Below are positions 47,478-55,417 of a DNA stretch of 64,000 bases, one piece after another (the stretch's first letter is position 1; every line of letters starts with the position of its first letter). A program made the translations under genes and the position numbers. The notes below the pieces were generated by a model, which saw only the letters and a program-made list of their open reading frames with translations, ran no database searches and was not told where the DNA came from. Source of the DNA: Planctomycetales bacterium 10988 (GTDB taxonomy: Bacteria > Planctomycetota > Planctomycetia > Pirellulales > Pb10988). The stretch covers positions 2,198,709 to 2,262,708 of the forward strand of contig CP043547.1 of assembly GCA_009664345.1 (NCBI GenBank). The letters are read 5' to 3'.

Positions 47478-48788
47478 CTACTTGCCGAAGGCCATCAAGT
47501 GGCCAAAGGTTCGGAGATAAAGGCGACCATTCGCAACCGCCGGCGTGGCATGAGAACCTTCGCCGATTTCATTCTTGGCCAAGATTTGAAATTCCGAGGA
47601 AGCATCGAGCACGACACAGGTTCCGCTGGTCGAAGTGCAGTAGATCTTGCCATCGATGCAAATCGGGGAAGCAAAAAAGCCTTCACCCACCCGCTTTTGC
47701 CAGACCGGCACTCCTGATTCTGCCTCGACACAGCTGACGATTCCTGCGTCCGTCCAAAGGAAAAGATAGCCGTTGTAAACAATCGGCGTTGGCACATAGG
47801 GCACCATCGAGGACTTGCGAATCTGATAGCCGAGATGAGTCGTACTGACATCCCCACTTCCCCCCGGTTGCACGGCTACGAGAAAGTTCCCGCCGCCCCC
47901 AGAGCCGCACGTTCCCACGAAGGAACTTCCGGTCCAAACAGGCGATGAACAGCTTCGTTTGGTAAAGAGCGGGGCTTCCCAAAGAATCTTTCCATCTTTC
48001 GGATCAACAGAAGTGATTCCCTGAGCGGTACTTGTGAGAATCAGTTGAGGCTGCCCGTCTTCCGGCTCGAAGAGACAAGGCGTTCCATAGCTCGTCTTGG
48101 CCGAAGGACGCGGAGTTTGCCAAATGACCTCTCCCGACTTCCGATCCAAGGCCAGCAGGTAACTTTCGCCATCTTGATCATTCGCCAAAATCACCTTCTC
48201 TTCATAGAGAATGGGCGAGGTTCCATCCGAGTGCTGACTTTCATATCCACCGAGATGATGACGCCAGACTTCATTGCCGTCATGATCATGGGCCAAGAGC
48301 AGATGTTGATCGGGCGACGAAAAGGACCAATAGACGTGCTCTTCATCCACCGTCGGGGTGGAAGAGGCAAAGCTATTGTGATTATGCTTGCGATGGTTGG
48401 TCGCACGATAATCTTCCTGCCACTGGAGTTCGCCGTTTTCCGCATCAAAACAGAGCAAAGAGCGAACTTCTCCTTTATTTAGGGAAGTGGTGAGGAAGAG
48501 TTTTTGCCCCCACAGGACGGGTTGGGAGTGCCCTTCGCCGGGGACTTCAACCCTCCAGAGAGCGCTTTCGACATTGAATTCCGTGGGAATCGTTTTCGTC
48601 TCACTGATCCCGGTTCCATTCGGCCCGCGAAATCGGGTCCATTCCTGGGCTTCCAGCATTCCCGGCATCGCCAAGAGGGAAAATCCCGCGACCATCAGCA
48701 CCAAGTGCGTGCCGAAATTTGGCAAAGAAAAGAAAGACTTCGTTGTCCCTAAGGCGACGAATTGCCTAATAAATCGAGATCGATGCAT
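47478..48788 (-). CDS. Secreted PQQ-binding-like beta-propeller protein
   Basis: 436 residues from the ATG at 48788. The frame stays open to 48893, which would put an implausible 60 residues before the signal segment. A hydrophobic segment (FGTHLVLMVAGFSLLAM) ends near MLEAQEW, followed by the planctomycete-type TRFRGPNGTGI. Repeated blades carry W-x-x-x-x-G strands with motifs such as LLCFDAENGELQW, LLALDRKSGEVIWQ and SVDPKDGKILWE. The fold is that of quinoprotein dehydrogenases, but most planctomycete members are uncharacterised and may not bind PQQ. Likely periplasmic. No obvious partner is adjacent. Confidence 0.88.
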   Translation of the reverse strand: MHRSRFIRQFVALGTTKSFFSLPNFGTHLVLMVAGFSLLAMPGMLEAQEWTRFRGPNGTGISETKTIPTEFNVESALWRVEVPGEGHSQPVLWGQKLFLTTSLNKGEVRSLLCFDAENGELQWQEDYRATNHRKHNHNSFASSTPTVDEEHVYWSFSSPDQHLLLAHDHDGNEVWRHHLGGYESQHSDGTSPILYEEKVILANDQDGESYLLALDRKSGEVIWQTPRPSAKTSYGTPCLFEPEDGQPQLILTSTAQGITSVDPKDGKILWEAPLFTKRSCSSPVWTGSSFVGTCGSGGGGNFLVAVQPGGSGDVSTTHLGYQIRKSSMVPYVPTPIVYNGYLFLWTDAGIVSCVEAESGVPVWQKRVGEGFFASPICIDGKIYCTSTSGTCVVLDASSEFQILAKNEIGEGSHATPAVANGRLYLRTFGHLMAFGK

Positions 48789-48893
48789 CGGAGGATTGCT
48801 CGCTTCTAAGGAGTGAAAATATGGTTGAAAAACCGCTCGGAATGTTTCCATCAAGGAGCCCATTAGCATAACGTGCTGATCTGGGAAATCCAA

Positions 48894-49550
48894 ATTTCTT
48901 CCCGGAGAATCCTACCCGCTCTTACAGCGAAAATTGCCCGGAATTGTGGCAGTCTACCATCTGAAGAGACAGATCAATAGATAAAGATACATCAAAAGGT
49001 TGGAAAAGTCGTCCAATAATGGTTCTCTAATAGGGGAATAAAATCGAATTCCCTTGATTCCATGTCCCTCTGCCGAGGGATAGCCCCCCCGAAGATAGGG
49101 TAGGTAACCTGCTGTGCGGTTAGGCACTACTTGCCTAGATCCGTCGCACGCCTATTTTTTCGAGCTCAAAAATTTCCTGCGGGTCACATGAATTTTGTCT
49201 CTTAAATCGATTTGCCACTCAAAAACTAACGATTATCCTACTTTTTTTCTAAATCTGTCTTAAAAAAATTTCTTCGGTACACTTTATGCTTGTAAAAACA
49301 TACATTCCGAGGATTACTGAAATCCATGACCGTAAACCTCAACCGATTTAAGTTTCTATTTATTTAATTTTAATCTAAGTGATTCACTCCCAGTCCTTCG
49401 TTTCCTTGATAATCACTTGAAATGAATAAGTAATCTCTCCTGACTGAAGTATGAGGTGCCTCGAACGATGAAGGCGTCCTTTGGGTAGCCTTCTTCTCGA
49501 TAACCTCTTCGCTTTCATCTTTTTCAATCCAGCCAAAGACCAACCACCTT
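48894..49550. other. Intergenic region upstream of amt with hairpin cluster
   Basis: About 657 bases. At 49065-49149 lie consecutive stems: TCCCTC/GAGGGA with a TGCC loop, GTGCG/CGCAC enclosing TTAGGC/GCCTAG with an ACTACTT loop. The pattern suggests a folded RNA leader or small RNA. It matches no riboswitch I recognise. The remainder is AT-rich. No sigma-54 site with the correct GG-N10-GC spacing was seen. Confidence 0.4.
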
Positions 49551-51242
49551 ATGGATGACCCTACCCCCCTAACTTCCGCCGAACTTCAACACCTAATTGA
49601 GTTAGGTTGGCTCCTTACCTCTGCTGCCCTCGTTCTGTTTATGCAAGCAGGTTTTTGCTGCCTCGAAGCGGGGGCCGTTCGCCACAAGAATTCCATCAAC
49701 GTGGCCATCAAAAATGCCGTTGACCTCTGTGCTTCCTTCTGTGCGTACTTTGTCATCGGCTATTCCCTGATGTTCGGCACGGATTTATGGGGATTGATTG
49801 GTTCCCCTTCGCTCTTTCTGAGTAACCTGTCCGAAGGAGAAGTCGCTTCCTTTCTGTTCCAAGTGACTTTCTGTAGCACGGCCGCCACGATTGTCTCCGG
49901 CGGAGTTGCCGAACGCTGCCGATTCTTGCCTTATGTGATCGTAAGCATGGTCATCGGGCTATTTATCTATCCTGTCTTCGGACATTGGGTCTGGGGAGGG
50001 GGATGGCTTTCTCAGTTGGGCTATCATGACTTTGCCGGGTCTTCCGTTGTTCACATGGTCGGAGGCGGAGTAGCCTTGGCTGGGATTCAAGTGCTGGGTC
50101 CACGGACTGCCCGTTATAGTGAAGATGGGACGCTGACGAAGATTCCGGCTTCCAGCATGCCGATGGTTGCCCTCGGAGTCATCATTCTCACGTTCGGCTG
50201 GATCGGCTTCAACGGAGGTTCCGCCCCGCTTAGTGACCAAACTCCGACGATTATTACCAACACGCTGCTCGCCGCTTGTTTTGGAGGAATGTTCGCCCTC
50301 TTGGGAACCTGGGCCTATGCCGGGTTGGCGAGTGTCGAACTGATTCTCAACGGCATCCTCGGCGGGCTGGTGGCGATCACCGCTTGTGCGGATTGCGTGA
50401 CGTTACCCTCTGCTGCCATGATTGGGATGGCGGGAGGACTTTCGGTCATTATCGGTACTGCCCTGCTCGACTATCTGAAACTCGATGATGCCGTCGGGGC
50501 CGTCCCGGTGCATTTAGTCGCCGGAATTGTGGGGATTCTTCTAACTGGAGTTTTTGGAAAGCTAGAATTAACGGAAGACTTTACCCGCTGGATGTTGATC
50601 GGAGTGCAAGCCTTGGGTGCTTTGGTCTGTTTCCTTTGGTCCTATGTTCTTGGACTCGGCGTGTGGTGGGTGACTGGAAAAGTGATTTCCCTACGTGTTG
50701 GAAAACTGGAAGAAAAAGTCGGCCTCAACTTCAGCGAACACCTTGTCGAAGACGATTTCCAAAGTTTGGTCGAAGTCCTTTCTCAAGCCCAACAGCAAGG
50801 AAATCTCGACTCTCTCAAAGGACTGCAAGATCACCGCGATCCGCAAGTTGCCAAATTGACTCAATCGCTCCTTGCCTTTGCGGATACGATGCAGTCGATT
50901 GATCGCGTGGAAGCGACCCCGAATATGGCTTGGGAATCGCTCGAAGGCATTTATAAAAAATTCAATCAACAGCAAGAGGCAGGCGAGCAAGAACAACGTC
51001 AGATCATGAAACAATTCCAGCAACTCACAGGTGGCTTGGAACAATTGATCACCGTCCTCAATTCCTACCGACAAAATCCTCAACCGATTTCAACCCTGGC
51101 AGAGCTTTGTAACTCGATGCGAGATTCCTCCATCCAAATCGCAGAAAGCCTGCCTCACACCATACAAACCTGGAAGCAACTAGGTCGCACGACTGAACAG
51201 CTCCATCAACTGAAAAATCATCTACGTGGAGATATGGCCTAA
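49551..51242 (+). CDS. amt: Ammonium transporter (Amt/Rh) with long cytoplasmic C-terminal tail
   Basis: 563 residues. Residues 1-380 form the eleven-helix Amt channel for ammonium uptake. The substrate-site D160 and the twin histidines H168 (DFAGSSVVHM) and H321 (VPVHLV) are present, and FQVTFCSTAA supplies the Phe gate. A conserved post-helix segment GKLEEKVGLNFSEHL (385-399) leads to about 165 further residues that are Gln/Glu-rich, helical and coiled-coil-like. Ordinary AmtB ends soon after residue 400. The stop codon overlaps the ATG of a Ser/Thr kinase gene (TAATG), which implies translational coupling. The channel may act as a sensor that signals through its tail (inference). The GC content is that of the chromosome. 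Confidence 0.94.
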   Translation: MDDPTPLTSAELQHLIELGWLLTSAALVLFMQAGFCCLEAGAVRHKNSINVAIKNAVDLCASFCAYFVIGYSLMFGTDLWGLIGSPSLFLSNLSEGEVASFLFQVTFCSTAATIVSGGVAERCRFLPYVIVSMVIGLFIYPVFGHWVWGGGWLSQLGYHDFAGSSVVHMVGGGVALAGIQVLGPRTARYSEDGTLTKIPASSMPMVALGVIILTFGWIGFNGGSAPLSDQTPTIITNTLLAACFGGMFALLGTWAYAGLASVELILNGILGGLVAITACADCVTLPSAAMIGMAGGLSVIIGTALLDYLKLDDAVGAVPVHLVAGIVGILLTGVFGKLELTEDFTRWMLIGVQALGALVCFLWSYVLGLGVWWVTGKVISLRVGKLEEKVGLNFSEHLVEDDFQSLVEVLSQAQQQGNLDSLKGLQDHRDPQVAKLTQSLLAFADTMQSIDRVEATPNMAWESLEGIYKKFNQQQEAGEQEQRQIMKQFQQLTGGLEQLITVLNSYRQNPQPISTLAELCNSMRDSSIQIAESLPHTIQTWKQLGRTTEQLHQLKNHLRGDMA

Positions 51243-52351
51243 TGTCAGGAGAACAAGCAACGGTTAATTCGACCGAGTTGATGACCGGTCAACGTGTTGG
51301 AAAAGTTCAATTAGGAAAAATGGTCGGCGAAGGGGCCTGCGGGGTTGTCTACTTGGGCCACCATACCACGTTGCAGATCGACGTGGCCGTCAAGATCCTC
51401 AAGTCCAACCAATTTGAAAAGAATGATCAGGTCTATCGCGAACGGTTCCGCCGCGAAGCCCAGCTAGCTGCTCGTCTGGAACATCCCAACCTTGTCAGGA
51501 CGCTTGACTTTGGCGTTCATAAGGGGATGCCTTACCTTGTCATGGACTACGTGGATGGCTATTCGCTCCGCGATTTTCTCGCCAAGCAAGACAAACCCGT
51601 TAGCGAGCGGACCATTCTTAAGGTTATCTTAGCGGTTTGTAATGCTTTGAATCATGCCCACGGTGCCTGCATTGTTCACCGGGACCTGAAGCCGTCGAAC
51701 ATTCTCATCAGCCGCAAAGGCCAACTCAAAATCACCGACCTTGGCTTGGCACGACAACAAGGGATGGCCAACCTCACCCACGAACGGGTTGCTGTGGGAA
51801 CGCCTGCCTACATGGCTCCTGAAAGTATTGCTCCCGGCGGCGAAACCGATCACCGCTCGGACCTCTATTCCCTGGGAGTGATCGCCTATCGATTGGCTTT
51901 TGGCAAGCGGCCTTACGACGGGGATTTGCAACAAATCATTCACGGCCACCTCGGCGGCTTGGCCAAATTCGACGGCCCCAATGATTGCAGCCCTGAAACG
52001 ATCGCCATGATTCGAAAAATGATGGCAACCAAAAAGGCGAATCGTTTTCAATCTGCCGCAGAAATCACTCGATATGTCCGCGGACCCTTGCGGGAGAAAC
52101 TCCGCCGCGAGGCACCTCTCAAAGAAGAGGCCCTCGAAGAAACCAAAAAGACCAGTTCGTCCACCGGAATCACCCGCACCTCCGAGTTCAAAGGGATTGT
52201 CTCTTTGCTCGATGGGAGATTTGAGGAATCGGCAACCGAACACAAAGAAGGAAAAATCGTTCACACTACCTCTTCGGAACGATTTTTCGTCTGGGCAGTC
52301 CTAGTACTTTTCTGTGCCGTCGCGGCGATAGGCTGGTTTTTCTTTGGCTAG
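51242..52351 (+). CDS. Membrane-anchored Ser/Thr protein kinase coupled to Amt
   Basis: 369 residues. The kinase domain (about 20-280) has glycine loop VGEGACGVVY, AVKILK, catalytic loop HRDLKPSNIL, DLG in place of DFG (ITDLGLARQ) and GTPAYMAPES. It should be active, as DLG occurs in functional kinases. A charged linker precedes a single C-terminal membrane segment (about 345-368, VWAVLVLFCAVAAIGWFFF), which anchors it with the kinase in the cytosol. Its start overlaps the amt stop by one base. With the extended Amt tail this suggests an ammonium-linked phosphorylation relay (inference). It converges with the DUF1080 gene six bases away. Confidence 0.92.
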   Translation: MSGEQATVNSTELMTGQRVGKVQLGKMVGEGACGVVYLGHHTTLQIDVAVKILKSNQFEKNDQVYRERFRREAQLAARLEHPNLVRTLDFGVHKGMPYLVMDYVDGYSLRDFLAKQDKPVSERTILKVILAVCNALNHAHGACIVHRDLKPSNILISRKGQLKITDLGLARQQGMANLTHERVAVGTPAYMAPESIAPGGETDHRSDLYSLGVIAYRLAFGKRPYDGDLQQIIHGHLGGLAKFDGPNDCSPETIAMIRKMMATKKANRFQSAAEITRYVRGPLREKLRREAPLKEEALEETKKTSSSTGITRTSEFKGIVSLLDGRFEESATEHKEGKIVHTTSSERFFVWAVLVLFCAVAAIGWFFFG

Positions 52352-52357
52352 ATGTAG

Positions 52358-53155
52358 CTAGTCGAGTTCCTTAATGGAAATATTTCGGAATTGAACCAAG
52401 CTTGAAGAGGGGCTGAGGACTCCGTCGCGCATGCCGCCATGATGTTGTAAGGCGATCGGTCCCTTTTCCGGAACGTCAGGAAGTTGAGCCTTTTCGATCA
52501 CCGTCACCCCATTGAGTTCCACCGTCAGTCGATCGCCGACCATCGTGATCACAAAAGTGTTCCACTCGCCCACGGGGTGATCGGCATTGGATTTCGGCGT
52601 GACGCCCGCCCGCACCTCCGGCGGCATCTTCTTATCCATGCGATAGCCATAAACTTCCCCGGAACCCACCGGCCAACACCAGATATTGATCTGACTTTTG
52701 CTGGAGCCTCGCACATACACCCCGGAGTCCGCATTCGGGAGGTCTTCGAGGATGACTTCGCCGTTTTCATCTGTTTTATAGCTACCATCGGGAAGCACGG
52801 TCGGAATGGCCCGCAAGCCGGAGGTCTCCTTGATTCGCCAATCCAGCTTCAAGACAAAATCACCATATTCCTTTTCGGTCCATAAATTCTTGTCTCGACC
52901 GGGGGCTTCACTCAAAGAGTCATAATCGATGACCCCGTTGAGAACTTTCCAGTGGCCGTTGTCCCCTTCGGGAACTTTCCAGCCGGATAAATCTTTCCCA
53001 TTAAAGAGTGAAACAAACCTCTTGGTTGTCTGAGCGCCCCTTTGCCCTCCCACTAAGTCAGGGCCTTGGGCAACGACCGAAAAAGGAAAACCAAACAAAA
53101 GCGAAAGCGAACAAATTCCGGCAAACGCCATCAGTGGCAAACGAGCAATACTCAT
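52358..53155 (-). CDS. 3-keto-disaccharide hydrolase family (DUF1080) protein
   Basis: 265 residues with a signal peptide ending near VVAQGP. Family marks are FVSLFNGKDLSGWKV, WKVLNGVIDY, a Gly/Asp-rich NADSGVYVRG and EWNTFVITMVGDRLTVELNG, with the ending VQFRNISIKELD. The lectin-like beta-sandwich is found in many secreted planctomycete glycan-degrading proteins. Some members hydrolyse 3-keto-glucosides. It would act outside the inner membrane. It lies 43 bases downstream of glnK on the same strand, but a functional link is not obvious. Confidence 0.88.
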   Translation of the reverse strand: MSIARLPLMAFAGICSLSLLFGFPFSVVAQGPDLVGGQRGAQTTKRFVSLFNGKDLSGWKVPEGDNGHWKVLNGVIDYDSLSEAPGRDKNLWTEKEYGDFVLKLDWRIKETSGLRAIPTVLPDGSYKTDENGEVILEDLPNADSGVYVRGSSKSQINIWCWPVGSGEVYGYRMDKKMPPEVRAGVTPKSNADHPVGEWNTFVITMVGDRLTVELNGVTVIEKAQLPDVPEKGPIALQHHGGMRDGVLSPSSSLVQFRNISIKELD

Positions 53156-53198
53156 GAAAAACCCTCAATAGATTTATACAAGAAAAGTTTACATTGAT

Positions 53199-53546
53199 TT
53201 AAACAGCTTCGGGACCACGTTTCCCATCGGAAATGCGAATCGATTCCGCAACCGGCAGAATAAAAATCTTCCCGTCCCCGATATTTCCATCCGCTCCCGT
53301 TCGGGCAACATCAATTAAAATATCCAGTGTCCGTTCCAGAAAATCATCATTTACGACAATTTCCAGCTGTACCTTACTTATCAGTTGAACATCGTACTCA
53401 TTCCCTCGAAACGTCGCGGTCATCCCGCGTTGCTGGCCCTGCCCTTCCGCATCACAGACCGTGAGCCGGTTGACCTCGACTTTGCTGAGTGCGTCTTTCA
53501 CGGGATGAAGTTTATAAGGCTGGATCGTCGCCACAATCATTTTCAC
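53199..53546 (-). CDS. PII nitrogen-regulatory protein (GlnK/GlnB)
   Basis: 115 residues from the GTG at 53546, preceded by AAAGGG. That start gives the canonical MKMIVATIQPYKLHPVKDAL; an ATG at 53540 would be one codon pair shorter. The T-loop contains Y51 in RGNEYDVQL, the site uridylylated in proteobacteria. The B and C loops (ARTGADGNIGDGKIF) bind ATP and 2-oxoglutarate. PII proteins of the GlnK type block Amt channels in response to nitrogen status. It lies 2 kb from amt, on the opposite strand, so the pair is a neighbourhood rather than an operon. Confidence 0.93.
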   Translation of the reverse strand: MKMIVATIQPYKLHPVKDALSKVEVNRLTVCDAEGQGQQRGMTATFRGNEYDVQLISKVQLEIVVNDDFLERTLDILIDVARTGADGNIGDGKIFILPVAESIRISDGKRGPEAV

Positions 53547-53769
53547 GGTATTCGCCCTTTGAAAATGGTATTTCATACATCTAAACTCGCCATATCTAGG
53601 GAGCAGCGAAAGATTATATCAAACTCCATTTTGAAAAACAAAGATCCGAAAAACATTCCCCTCCAAGTTTCGAACGCAGCCCCTAACCGCTTGTAATTCC
53701 TTTCCGTGGGGATTATCAAAGAGAGGAGGACACCAATACGACTTCAAGCATTTTCTATAAAGGACCGCT

Positions 53770-55209
53770 ATGCCCTACTCTAAAGTTTGTTTCTCAATGT
53801 TTGCACTACTGAGCAGTTTTCTTTATTCACATTGTGTGGCGGCAGAAAAGCCAAACTTTGTGTTTATCATTGCTGATGATTGTACCTTTCGTGACATCGG
53901 TTGTTATGGAGGTCAGGCCTATACTCCTAACATTGACCAACTTGCCACTGAAGGTATTCGTCTGACACGTTGTTTCCAAGCGGCTCCCATGTGTTCTCCA
54001 ACAAGACATAATATTTATACAGGGATTTATCCTGTTAAAAGCGGTGCCTATCCCAACCATACGTTTATTAAAAAAAATGTAAAAACCGTTGTTCAAGATT
54101 TAAAACCGCTTGGCTATCGAGTTGCACTTTCTGGAAAACAACACATCAACCCTTCTGATAAATTTCAGTTTGAATATTCCAGAATTGACAACAATCCTGA
54201 CATGACGGTGATCGAACAATTGTTTGATGAATGTAATTCAAGCGAAACGCCTTTTTGTTTATTTGCTTGTTCCAATGAACCTCATGAACCTTATACCAAA
54301 GGCGATACTTCACGTTATCCTCCCGAAAATGTCAAACTTCCGCCGTATTTATTAGACACTCCGGCTACGCGTGAACATTTTTCAAAGTATTTAGCAGAGA
54401 TCACCTATTACGATCAACAAGTTGGCCAAATCCTAGACCTTTTAAATAAATATCAACTGTCAGACAATACGATGGTGATGGTTGTTTCTGAACAAGGAAA
54501 CGCTTTTCCTTTTGCCAAGTGGACGCTTTATGATAGCGGCCTGCAATCGATCATGGTTGTTCGTTGGCCGGGAAACATTAAACCCAATACAAAAAGCGAT
54601 GCCATGGTGGAATATATTGATATTTTACCGACCTTCCTCGATGCTGCCGGTGGAAACATTCGGAAAGTATTGGAAGGGAAAAGTATGCTTCCCGTCCTGA
54701 CTGGAAAAACCGATCACCATAAAGATTTTGTTTATGGAATCCAAACCTCGCGAGGAATCAACGCGGGTCCAAAATATTATGGACGACGTTCCGTGCGTTC
54801 AGAAAATTATAAACTCATACACAACTTGACTCCGGAAGCTGAGTTTACAAATGTGATCGTGAAAGATAAATATTTTCAAGAATGGCAACAAGCCGCGGAA
54901 GCCGGCAATGAAAAAGCGAAAGCACTTGTCGAGCGTTATCACTCTCCGCCGGAATTTGAATTATTTAATATAGTGCAAGACCCGCTTGAATTAAACAATT
55001 TGGCTGACGACCCTGAACATCAACAAGTTCTTGAAGACTTGAAAACCGAGCTTGCTGCCTGGATGAAACAACAAGGGGATCAAGGGCAAGAGACGGAGAT
55101 GGCCGCCCTCAAGCGGATGACCAAAACGAGCCAACTCTATAAGCGGCTCTATCCCAAAAATCAGGGTCAGAAGAAGAAAAAACGCAAACAGCAAGACTCT
55201 TCTTCGTAA
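53770..55209 (+). CDS. Secreted type I sulfatase (arylsulfatase family)
   Basis: 479 residues with a signal peptide ending near CVAAEKP. The metal site begins with IIADDCTFRDIG (D36, D37). The sulfatase motif C75-S-P-T-R79 marks the Cys that is converted to formylglycine by an anaerobic or FGE-type maturase. It resembles heparan/N-sulfoglucosamine sulfatases, but the substrate cannot be read; algal galactan or fucan sulfates are plausible in a marine host. Codons are AT-rich over most of the gene. The last 150 bases or so, including a Lys-rich tail (QKKKKRKQQ), return to the GC-rich usage of the neighbours. It stands alone. Confidence 0.92.
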   Translation: MPYSKVCFSMFALLSSFLYSHCVAAEKPNFVFIIADDCTFRDIGCYGGQAYTPNIDQLATEGIRLTRCFQAAPMCSPTRHNIYTGIYPVKSGAYPNHTFIKKNVKTVVQDLKPLGYRVALSGKQHINPSDKFQFEYSRIDNNPDMTVIEQLFDECNSSETPFCLFACSNEPHEPYTKGDTSRYPPENVKLPPYLLDTPATREHFSKYLAEITYYDQQVGQILDLLNKYQLSDNTMVMVVSEQGNAFPFAKWTLYDSGLQSIMVVRWPGNIKPNTKSDAMVEYIDILPTFLDAAGGNIRKVLEGKSMLPVLTGKTDHHKDFVYGIQTSRGINAGPKYYGRRSVRSENYKLIHNLTPEAEFTNVIVKDKYFQEWQQAAEAGNEKAKALVERYHSPPEFELFNIVQDPLELNNLADDPEHQQVLEDLKTELAAWMKQQGDQGQETEMAALKRMTKTSQLYKRLYPKNQGQKKKKRKQQDSSS

Positions 55210-55417
55210 GCCCGCATTATCATCTCGAAGCGAATCCCAAAAAGCGGAGGTGATTCATTTCGAAAAGTCGATATAATAGAAAGCAGTGAGAAGTTTGGAG
55301 TGCGCACTCGCTCTAGCTTTCTCACTGCTTTTAACCTTTTGCGATAGAAAGGATCGGCAGCGGTCTCATAGTAAGGAAACTCAAGGCCCATTCTTCCGCT
55401 TATTATTTGAGGAAATC

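Noticed and set aside
49120-49138. GG...GC pair resembling a sigma-54 promoter before amt
   Set aside because: The spacing is eight bases instead of ten, and the bases are part of a perfect hairpin.
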